A program made the position numbers and the translations under genes. Shown here piece by piece: positions 45,899-52,904 of a stretch of 64,000 nt of DNA. Below the pieces are notes generated by a model. It was not told the origin of the DNA. It ran no database searches and saw only the letters and a list, made by a program, of their open reading frames with translations. The number at the start of each line of letters is the position of its first letter. Position 1 is the first letter of the stretch. The DNA comes from Polyangium sp. y55x31. Its GTDB lineage: Bacteria; Myxococcota_A; Polyangia; Polyangiales; Polyangiaceae. The DNA is taken from positions 62,001 through 126,000 of the forward strand of contig NZ_JARZHG010000017.1 in NCBI RefSeq assembly GCF_029946505.1. Direction: 5' to 3'.

Positions 45899-46654
45899 CT
45901 ACACGAACGCCCCGACCTCCGGCTCGTCATGCGCGAGGGCTGTCGTGTCGTGCGCCTTTTGGGGCGCGCCCATGCGGAAGGCGACGAAGGCGGTGGGCAG
46001 GGCGTAGGCGGCGCCGGCCAGCAGACCGAAGAGCGCGGCGGAGAGCAGGATGGTCTCGGCGCTGGAGGTCGCGTCGGGCAACGTGGCGCCCACCATGTCG
46101 AGGGGAAGGGCGAGCGCCCAGCCGAGGACGCTCGCGCCGATCCACGCGCGGGTCGAGGCGACGTGCCGGCGGAGCTCGACCCGCTGGGCGAGGGCGAAGA
46201 GCAGCCCGCCGAGGGCGCCGCCGCCGGCGCTGACTGCGGCCACGAGGAGGAAGGAGGGCTCCTCCGGCGGGGCCGCGGAAGGCGCGGAGGCGGGGCCGAA
46301 GGTGGGCGCCGCCATGCCCACGGCCCAGGCGAGGGTCGCCACGGCGACGGTGGCCAGCGTGAAGCGGCGGACGGAGAGCCCGGGGAGGCGGCGCCGGAGG
46401 AGGGTCGACTGCGCGAGCCCGAGGAGCAACCCTTCGACCGCGCCGGCCGCGAGCATCGCCGCATAAGAGAGGAGCCGCTCGCCGAGCGTATCGGGCTCGC
46501 CGAAGGCCCGCGCGAGGCCGATGGCGGCGGCCGCGGCGAGGGCGATGCCGCCAAGCTCGGCGAGGCCATTACGGACGACCCACGTGGCGACGAACGCGCG
46601 GCGCGTATCGGTGGCGCTGGCGAGATGCATGCGTGCAGGGATAGCAAGGCGCAT
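45899..46654 (-). CDS. integral membrane protein of unknown function
   Basis: 251 residues from ATG 46654; GTG 46744 or ATG 46630 are alternatives. Six or so hydrophobic helices, for example LAELGGIALAAAAAIGLARA, RFTLATVAVATLAWAVGMAA, ETILLSAALFGLLAGAAYAL. The two halves share the pattern LLLGLAQxxLLRRRLPG and LLFALAQRVELRRHV, suggesting an internal duplication. No family recognised. Divergent from the short TOMM kinase gene. Confidence 0.65.
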   Translation of the reverse strand: MRLAIPARMHLASATDTRRAFVATWVVRNGLAELGGIALAAAAAIGLARAFGEPDTLGERLLSYAAMLAAGAVEGLLLGLAQSTLLRRRLPGLSVRRFTLATVAVATLAWAVGMAAPTFGPASAPSAAPPEEPSFLLVAAVSAGGGALGGLLFALAQRVELRRHVASTRAWIGASVLGWALALPLDMVGATLPDATSSAETILLSAALFGLLAGAAYALPTAFVAFRMGAPQKAHDTTALAHDEPEVGAFV

Positions 46655-46959
46655 TCCTCCCGATGAAGCACGGGGAAGCGGGACGCGCCTCGCGGCGTGT
46701 GATGCAATCGGTGCGTGGCCACGCATCCCTTGCGCGTCGCGCACTTCGCGACGAGCAGGCGCCCAGAGAAGCTGATGGCGTGTCGAACGCGTGCGTCCAG
46801 CTCTGAAGCGAGCTGATGAGCCGTGACGTTGGACGGCAAGCGGTCCTGGAGCGAGCGGCCCGCTTCGACCCTCCGTATGCTCACGGCGAATCAGCTTCCC
46901 CCCAGGCGAGGACCAGCCTCACCTTCGGTGGGCCCGTTCCGTCACGCGCGTCGGCGGCA

Positions 46960-46965
46960 TATACT
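46960..46965 (+). promoter_or_regulatory. possible -10 box of short kinase gene
   Basis: TATACT at 46960-46965 in an otherwise GC-rich stretch; TTCCGT 17 nt upstream is a poor -35. If real, transcription would start near the GTG at 46972, giving a leaderless or very short-leader mRNA. The region 46816-46970 is in frame but has weaker GC bias at third positions than the rest of the gene, in line with being non-coding. Confidence 0.3.
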
Positions 46966-46971
46966 TTGGAT

Positions 46972-48594
46972 GTGAATGCAAAGCGGGGAAGCGCTAGCCG
47001 GATCGAGGTCGAGTACCCGCATCGACCGCTCACGTCGTTCGAGCGCGCCCCCGTGTCGGAACTCGGGGCCGGCTCGCTGTTCCAGGGTGGGTACGAGATC
47101 GTATCGAAGCTCGGCGAGGGAGGGTGCGGGGCCGTTTACGAGGCGCGCCAGGTTGCGACCGGTCAGCTCGTCGCCATCAAGGTCATGCGCCCGGGAGGCT
47201 CGGGCATGACGGGCGCGCCGGACCGGCGCGTCGCGCGCTTCCTGCGCGAGATACGGCTCTGCGCAGAGCTCCACCATCCCAACATCGTCCGGCTCATCGA
47301 TTCGGGCCGGACGGCCGAGCGGCTGCTTTACACCGTCTTCGAGTTCGTCCCGGGGGAGAATCTCGCCGATCTGCTCGCCACGGAGGGTCCGCTCCCTCCA
47401 CGCGAGGCCAAGCACCTCATGCTCCAGGTTCTGGATGCGCTGAGCTGCGCCCACGCACGAGGGGTCGTTCATCGGGACATCAAGCCGGCGAACATCATGG
47501 TGGTCCCGACCGGCGCGCGGCGGAACGCCATGGTGCTCGACTTCGGCATTGGCGCGCTCGTCGACGCGATCACCGCCTCGATCCCGAACAGGACGGCCGC
47601 CACGCACGAGGTCGTGTGCACCCCCGGATACGCCCCTCCCGAGCAGATCCAGGGGATGCGCCCCACCGCTCGCTCCGACCTCTATGCCTGGGGGCTCGTG
47701 TTCCTGGAATGCCTCACGGGCAAGCCGGTGATGACCGCCGCCTCCTTGCAAGAGGTCCTCTACAAGCAGATGAGCAGCGCGCCGGTCCCGATTCCCAGAC
47801 CGCTCCGGGGTCTCCCCCTCGGCGACCTCCTCCGGGAGGCGCTCGAGAAGGACGTCCGCAAGCGCAACGTCGACGCTGAGGGGCTCTTCCGGAAGCTCCA
47901 GGCCTGCGACCTCCACGAAATGCGGGAGTCGTTCCTCACGCCCGCTGCCGGGCGCGCGCAGCGGACGTATTCGACGCGCCCGCTGCGGACCCGGGCGGGC
48001 CTCGCGCTCGTCCCGTCGAGGCGCTCCCCCGAGGCCCAGCGGCGGCAGCTCACCGCCCTCTGTTATGGCCTGACGGCGCTCGGCCCGGGCCCCGAGGCCA
48101 TCGATGTCGAGGAGGTCGAGGAATTGCTCAGCGAAGAGCAGGCAAGCTGCGCGGACCTCGTGCGCCGCCACCACGGGCGCTTCGCCGGTGCGCTCGGCGA
48201 GGAGGTGTTGAGTTACTTCGGCTGCGAGGCTCCACCGGAGCAGAGCGCCCTGCACGCAGGCCGCGCCGCGTGGGAGATCCTGGCGAGGGTGCGCAGCCGA
48301 AGCGCCCGGCTGCAGGCGGAGCAAGGGATCCGCCTCGAGGTTCGAATCGGCCTGCATACCGGTCTCGTGGGGAACCGCGACATGCGCGGCCCGGCGTATG
48401 CGCTCGGGACCACGCCCGGGGTTGCCGCGCGCCTGAGCGCGCTCGCGGCCCCCGACACCATCGTCCTCAGCAGCACGACCTCCCGGCTCCTGGAAGCCCA
48501 TTTCGCGCTCGTGCACGGCGGGACGTTGCCCGTCGAGGGGCTCGACCGCCCCGTCGAAGTATTCCTCCTGCGAGGCGAGCAGGTGACCAGCTAG
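46972..48594 (+). CDS. short TOMM-type kinase / degenerate cyclase-homology protein
   Basis: 540 residues from GTG 46972; the frame is open from ATG 46816. Kinase about 40-300: GEGGCGAVYEARQVATGQLV, VVHRDIKPANIMV, MVLDFGIGAL, TPGYAPPEQIQG. Cyclase-homology about 357-540 with both metal Asp positions changed: RRQLTALCYGLTAL in the first strand and ALGEEVLSYFGC for the second. The protein stops right after the cyclase-homology domain (PVEVFLLRGEQ), just where the two paralogues in the window continue into ATPase and TPR regions. Same strand as, and 249 nt before, the YcaO gene. Confidence 0.88.
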   Translation: MNAKRGSASRIEVEYPHRPLTSFERAPVSELGAGSLFQGGYEIVSKLGEGGCGAVYEARQVATGQLVAIKVMRPGGSGMTGAPDRRVARFLREIRLCAELHHPNIVRLIDSGRTAERLLYTVFEFVPGENLADLLATEGPLPPREAKHLMLQVLDALSCAHARGVVHRDIKPANIMVVPTGARRNAMVLDFGIGALVDAITASIPNRTAATHEVVCTPGYAPPEQIQGMRPTARSDLYAWGLVFLECLTGKPVMTAASLQEVLYKQMSSAPVPIPRPLRGLPLGDLLREALEKDVRKRNVDAEGLFRKLQACDLHEMRESFLTPAAGRAQRTYSTRPLRTRAGLALVPSRRSPEAQRRQLTALCYGLTALGPGPEAIDVEEVEELLSEEQASCADLVRRHHGRFAGALGEEVLSYFGCEAPPEQSALHAGRAAWEILARVRSRSARLQAEQGIRLEVRIGLHTGLVGNRDMRGPAYALGTTPGVAARLSALAAPDTIVLSSTTSRLLEAHFALVHGGTLPVEGLDRPVEVFLLRGEQVTS

Positions 48595-48629
48595 GTACAT
48601 GCAACGCTGACGCACGGTAAAGCCCCTGA

Positions 48630-48752
48630 ATGGGCAGCCCGGACGCCCACGCGTCGATCGTCGCGTACGATGGCCGGCTGTCCGGAACAGGAAAGGTCAT
48701 TCTCTGCGAGGGACACGCGCCCCGCCCTCGCGGGGGCCCCGATTTCTGTTAA
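48630..48752 (+). CDS. candidate 40-residue peptide ORF before YcaO gene
   Basis: ATG 48630 to TAA 48752 encodes a 40-residue peptide starting MGSPDAHASIVAYDG and ending RPRGGPDFC. It has two Cys (one C-terminal), four Ser/Thr and a GG near the end. It fills the gap before the cyclodehydratase gene on the same strand, where RiPP precursors are often found. No good ribosome binding site is seen and third-position GC is only moderate, so it may be fortuitous. Confidence 0.25.
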   Translation: MGSPDAHASIVAYDGRLSGTGKVILCEGHAPRPRGGPDFC

Positions 48753-48843
48753 GCTCCCGCGCCTCCCGATTCCGATCGCGGGGCGCCTCCGTGCGCCCCG
48801 GCCACTTCCTTTGGTCAGCAGCCATCTGCGATGGATGTGCGCC

Positions 48844-51036
48844 ATGAACAAAGTGTTGCGATTCGCGCCACACGTTCGCCCGGAGCTTCTGGGCCCGGAT
48901 TGCCTCGCGCTCCTCGGGGAGCACGACGAACGGATCCTGCGGGGGCGCCTTTACGCGCTCGTCGCGCCCCTCGTGGACGGCATCCGCACGAATGCGGAGA
49001 TCGTCGCGGCCCTCCGCGGGAAAGCCACTGCGCCCGAGGTCCATTATACGATCGCGCTGCTCGAGCAGAGCGGCGACCTCACCCCTGCCTCGCTAAAGCC
49101 TCCCGACGAGGACACCTTCTGGCACGCGCTCGGAGTCGCCGGGGATGCCGCGGCAGAGCGCCTCTCGGGGACGCCCGTGACGGTCGAGGCGCTCGCGGGC
49201 GTGGATTCGCCGTCATTCTGTGAATCGCTGCGGGCGACCGGGGTGAGGGTCGAGCCCGGGGCTCGGCTGCGGATCATCCTCACCGGGGATTACCTCGCGC
49301 CCGAGCTGGCGGAGATGAATCGGCAGGCCCTCGCCGAGAACTCTTGCTGGATGCCCGTGAAGCCGTCCGGGACAGCGCCCTGGATGGGGCCGATGTTTCA
49401 CCCAGGTGGCCCCTGCTGGGAGTGTCTTGCCTCCCGGCTCCGCGCCAATCGCCCCGTCCAAACGTTCCTGCGGCGCGGCGGCGCGCTCGACGCATCGTCC
49501 CTCCCGCGCCCGACGAACCCCGCCGCTGTGGCCGCGGCCCACGGGCTCGCGGCACTCGTGATCGCCAGGTGGATCGCCGGCGGCGCGTGGGCCGAGATCG
49601 AGGATCACCTCTGCGTCCTCGATTTGGGGCGCATCACGCTCGAAAAACACGCCGTGCAGCGGCGCCCGCAATGCCCGACCTGCGGAGACCCGGGCCTCGT
49701 GAAGCGGCGCGCCGCGCAGCCGCCGACGCTCGAGCGCCGCGTGCGTTTGGCCACCCAGGATGGGGGCAGCCGCGTGATCTCCGCGGAGGAGACGTTCGCG
49801 CGACATCGACATTTGATCAGCCCCGTGACCGGTATCCTTTCCAGCGTGGAGCCCGTCGCCGGGCGTGATGGCCCGCCGTGGTTCGTCCACAGGGCGCGTT
49901 ATTCCGTGGCGCCGGCGGCCGACGCGCGGGATCCACGAGACTTCCATGCCCTGGCGGGCGGCAAGGGGCGCAGCGCCGCGCAGGCCCGGACGAGCGCGCT
50001 GTGCGAAGGGATCGAGCGGGTGAGCGCCATTTTCCAGGGGGACGAGCCCACGCTCCGCGCCCGCCTGGCCGATCTCGGCGACGAAGGCGTCCACCCGCAT
50101 GATCTCCTGTGCTTCAGCGAATCCCAGTACCGGACGCGCGACGCCTGGAACACCGTCGCGTGCAACCGCAAATGGCATGTCCCGCTGCGCTTCGACGAGC
50201 GGCGCGAGATCGACTGGACGCCCGTCTGGTCCCTCACGACGCAGCGGCGACGATACCTGCCGGCAGCGTATTGTTACGATCAGGTCCCGGTCGCCCCCGC
50301 AGAGCGCTTCTGCGTGTACAGCTCCAATGGTCACGCCGCCGGCAACTGCCTCGAGGAGGCCATCCTGCACGGCTTCCTCGAGCTCGTCGAGCGCGACGCC
50401 GTGGCCATCTGGTGGTACAATCGGCTGCGTCGACCCGGGCTCGATGTTTCGAGCTTCGGCGATCCCTTCTTCGAGGAGATCGAGGCCGCATACCGTTCGT
50501 CGGGCCGGCCGCTCTGGCTCCTCGATATCACGAGTGACCTCGGAATTCCGGTCGTCGTCGCGCTGGCGGCGGCGCGGGAAGAAGGACGGTTCCATGCTGG
50601 CTTCGGCTGTCATCTCGACGGCCATCTGGCCGCCCAGCGCGCGCTCACGGAGCTGAACCAGGCCTACGATCCCGCGGGCCGCTTGCCGCCGCTCCTGGAC
50701 GTACGAAAGCTCGAAGACCGGAGCTTCTTGACCCCCGCCGAGGACGCGTCCCCTCGGACGGTCGTCGATGCCCCGCGTCGCCCCGAGGGGGACGACCTCG
50801 CCGGGGACGTGCGGGCTTGCGTGGAGCTTTCGGCCCGCGCGGGGCTCGAGACGCTCGTGCTCGACCAGACCCGGCCCGACCTCGGCCTGTGCGTCGTCAA
50901 GGTGACCGTGCCGGGGCTGCGGCATTTCTGGCCTCGCTTCGGGCCAGGGCGCCTGTATGATGTGCCGGTACACATGGGCTTTCGGGACCGCGCTCTCGAC
51001 GAGGCGGAGCTCAATCCAGTACCATTCTTGACTTGA
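48844..51036 (+). CDS. TOMM cyclodehydratase: E1-like docking domain fused to YcaO
   Basis: 730 residues from ATG 48844 (ATG 48835 adds three). N-terminal half is the ocin-ThiF/E1-like docking and leader-binding part with two CxxC pairs for zinc: PCWECLASRL near 189-192 and CPTCGDP near 277-280. The C-terminal half is YcaO, the ATP-dependent enzyme that converts Cys/Ser/Thr to azolines: LCEGIERVSAIFQGDE, GNCLEEAILHGFLELVERDA and IWWYNRL carry the ATP/Mg acidic residues. The C-terminus NPVPFLT is a degenerate form of the PxPxP ending of azoline-forming YcaO proteins. The amidohydrolase gene follows 9 nt later. Confidence 0.92.
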   Translation: MNKVLRFAPHVRPELLGPDCLALLGEHDERILRGRLYALVAPLVDGIRTNAEIVAALRGKATAPEVHYTIALLEQSGDLTPASLKPPDEDTFWHALGVAGDAAAERLSGTPVTVEALAGVDSPSFCESLRATGVRVEPGARLRIILTGDYLAPELAEMNRQALAENSCWMPVKPSGTAPWMGPMFHPGGPCWECLASRLRANRPVQTFLRRGGALDASSLPRPTNPAAVAAAHGLAALVIARWIAGGAWAEIEDHLCVLDLGRITLEKHAVQRRPQCPTCGDPGLVKRRAAQPPTLERRVRLATQDGGSRVISAEETFARHRHLISPVTGILSSVEPVAGRDGPPWFVHRARYSVAPAADARDPRDFHALAGGKGRSAAQARTSALCEGIERVSAIFQGDEPTLRARLADLGDEGVHPHDLLCFSESQYRTRDAWNTVACNRKWHVPLRFDERREIDWTPVWSLTTQRRRYLPAAYCYDQVPVAPAERFCVYSSNGHAAGNCLEEAILHGFLELVERDAVAIWWYNRLRRPGLDVSSFGDPFFEEIEAAYRSSGRPLWLLDITSDLGIPVVVALAAAREEGRFHAGFGCHLDGHLAAQRALTELNQAYDPAGRLPPLLDVRKLEDRSFLTPAEDASPRTVVDAPRRPEGDDLAGDVRACVELSARAGLETLVLDQTRPDLGLCVVKVTVPGLRHFWPRFGPGRLYDVPVHMGFRDRALDEAELNPVPFLT

Positions 51037-51045
51037 GGAGGGAGC

Positions 51046-52137
51046 ATGCTGATCGACGCGGATCGTCACGTCGTCGAGCCGATCGAGTTATGGAAGCAGT
51101 ACCTGGAGGAGCCATTCCGTGAGCACGCGCCATACTACGCGTGCGTCGGGGGCCGGCAGACGCCTAGGCTGATGCTGAATGGGGAGCCCGTCTTTCACAA
51201 GATCTCGGAGCGCGCCGTGCGCGAGCTCGCCGCCGTCGGAGCCCGGCGAGGCGACGAGCTCTGGGCGGGCAGGGACCCCGCCTTGCAAATTCGGGCGATG
51301 GATCGATCCCGCATCGACATCGCCCTCCTTTATCCGACGAACACGCTGTTTCTGCTGGGGATCGACACGATCGATCCCGCGCTCGCCGGAGCCATCACCC
51401 GGGCGTACAATCGATGGCTGCACGATTTCTGTGCGTACGACCCGGCGCGGCTCCGGGGCGTCGGGGTGGTGAACGTCCACGACCCGGCCGCCATGGTCGA
51501 CGATCTCGAGCGCGTCGCGGCGTGGGGGTGGAAGGCGGTCGTGCTGCGGCCGAACCCGGTGAAGGGGCGGCTTTTGAGTGATCCCGCCCATGAGCCTTTC
51601 TGGGACGCGTGCGAGCGGCTCGGCGTCGCGGTCGCCCTCCACGAGGGCGCGCACGCGCGCGTCCCCACCGCGGGGGCGGATCGATTCGAGACCCGCTTCG
51701 CCTTGCACGCCTGCTCGCATCCGATGGAGCAAATGATGGCGTTCCTCGCGCTGGTGGAAGGGGGCGTGCTGGAGCGCCATCCAGGGCTGCGCGTCGCGTT
51801 CCTGGAGGCCGGCTGCGGGTGGCTGCCGTATTGGTTGTGGCGGCTCGACGAGGTCGAATACCGTCACCTCTCGGGCGAGGTCGCGGAGAATGTTCGGAGA
51901 AAACCTTCCGAGTATTTCCGGCGGCAGTGCTTCGTCGCCATCGAGCCCGACGAGCCCTACCTGCCGGAGCTGATTCGCCACATCGGCGAGGACAACCTGC
52001 TCTTCGGGACGGACTTTCCGCACCTCGACCACGACAGCGATATCACGGGAAAGCTCGCACCGCTCGAGCGAGAGCTCCCCGGAGGCGTGCTCGGGAAGAT
52101 TCTGTGGGACAATCCGGCGCGGCTCTACGGGCTGTAG
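51046..52137 (+). CDS. amidohydrolase (amidohydrolase_2, TIM barrel) of TOMM locus
   Basis: 363 residues from ATG 51046, GGAGGG upstream. Metal-dependent TIM-barrel hydrolase: MLIDADRHVVEPIELW at the N-terminus, VAVALHEGAHARVP, HACSHPMEQMMAFLALVEGG, and FGTDFPHLDHD with the conserved Asp. Family members include decarboxylases and hydrolases. In bottromycin biosynthesis an amidohydrolase-superfamily enzyme trims the YcaO product, so a similar tailoring or maturation role is possible here (inference). 9 nt after the YcaO stop; convergent with the NHLP gene, only 3 nt between stops. Confidence 0.88.
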   Translation: MLIDADRHVVEPIELWKQYLEEPFREHAPYYACVGGRQTPRLMLNGEPVFHKISERAVRELAAVGARRGDELWAGRDPALQIRAMDRSRIDIALLYPTNTLFLLGIDTIDPALAGAITRAYNRWLHDFCAYDPARLRGVGVVNVHDPAAMVDDLERVAAWGWKAVVLRPNPVKGRLLSDPAHEPFWDACERLGVAVALHEGAHARVPTAGADRFETRFALHACSHPMEQMMAFLALVEGGVLERHPGLRVAFLEAGCGWLPYWLWRLDEVEYRHLSGEVAENVRRKPSEYFRRQCFVAIEPDEPYLPELIRHIGEDNLLFGTDFPHLDHDSDITGKLAPLERELPGGVLGKILWDNPARLYGL

Positions 52138-52140
52138 GGG

Positions 52141-52743
52141 CTAGCAGAAGAGGCCCAACGCACCGTCCAGGCCAAGGATCTCTTCGCCCCTCTTCGGGAG
52201 CGTGAGCTTGTATTCTGCGGGCCGGTCTGGTTTTCGCTCCTCGACCAGCAGACGCACATTCGGTGGAACCTCGTATTCGAAGTGCTCCTTGAGCGCCTTC
52301 GCGGGGGTCGTGAGCAGCTCCTGCTTGAACTTCTCGTCGGTCCACGCCTTGACGGTCACGCGAAACCAGGGATCGGAGACGTCCGATGCCAGCCAATCCC
52401 TCCTGGCCTCGGCGATGTCATGCATCGTCGGGAGCGTGAACTTGTATTCGGCGGGCGCCTCCGGTCGTCCCTCCACGATCTCCAGTCTCTCGCCGGGTGG
52501 AACCTTGTAGTCGAAGTGCTCCTCGAGCGCCTTCGCAGGGTCTGCGAGCAGCTCCTGCTTGAATTGCTCGTCGACCCACGTCTTGACGACCACGCGAACC
52601 CATAACTCGGAGAAGCTGTTGTTCATGTTCAGCTCACTCTCCGTGACCGGTCCCCCTTCCTTATCCGTCCCCGACGCGTAGCCAGCGCAGGAAATCGCGA
52701 ACGCCGCCGCCACGAGCGCCAGGAGCTCACTCTTCATCCTCAT
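52141..52743 (-). CDS. tandem NHLP leader-domain protein, possible lipoprotein
   Basis: 200 residues from ATG 52743 (AAGGAG 8 nt upstream). Residues 1-19 form a lipoprotein-like signal (MRMKSELLALVAAAFAISC). Two leader domains follow, residues 47-105 and 126-184, identical at 38 of 59 positions. Each has VKxWxDExFKQELL, PAKALxEHF, VPP and PAEYKxTLP, the nitrile-hydratase-like leader peptide pattern of RiPP precursors. The tail KRGEEILGLDGALGLFC ends in one Cys. ATG 52626 (GGAGAG upstream) would give a 161-residue cytosolic form starting just before repeat 1. Downstream of the large kinase/cyclase/ATPase gene on the same strand (161 nt). Could be precursor, decoy or adaptor. Confidence 0.8.
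   Translation of the reverse strand: MRMKSELLALVAAAFAISCAGYASGTDKEGGPVTESELNMNNSFSELWVRVVVKTWVDEQFKQELLADPAKALEEHFDYKVPPGERLEIVEGRPEAPAEYKFTLPTMHDIAEARRDWLASDVSDPWFRVTVKAWTDEKFKQELLTTPAKALKEHFEYEVPPNVRLLVEERKPDRPAEYKLTLPKRGEEILGLDGALGLFC
52192..52605 (-). repeat. two direct repeats encoding NHLP domains
   Basis: Coding repeats 52429-52605 and 52192-52368 (177 bp each) encode the two leader domains, 64 percent identical in protein and visibly similar in DNA, for example TTCAAGCAGGAGCTGCTC in both. They point to an in-gene duplication followed by divergence. Confidence 0.75.
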
Positions 52744-52904
52744 GACTTGCTCTCCTTTTTTCCGTCCCACGCACGGCCACGCGCGGAAGCGCCCGGTGTC
52801 CCCGCCCGTGTGCCTAGGCGCGAACCTTGGACGGCTTCTCGACCGGTCAAGCGCGACCGGGAGGCGCGCCTCGCACCTCGAAAGGAATCAAAAAGGGGCG
52901 ATGC

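Noticed and set aside
46816..46971. N-terminal extension of the short kinase from ATG 46816
   Set aside because: Third-position GC drops in this stretch and a TATACT box lies within it; the paralogues have only short extensions before the kinase domain.
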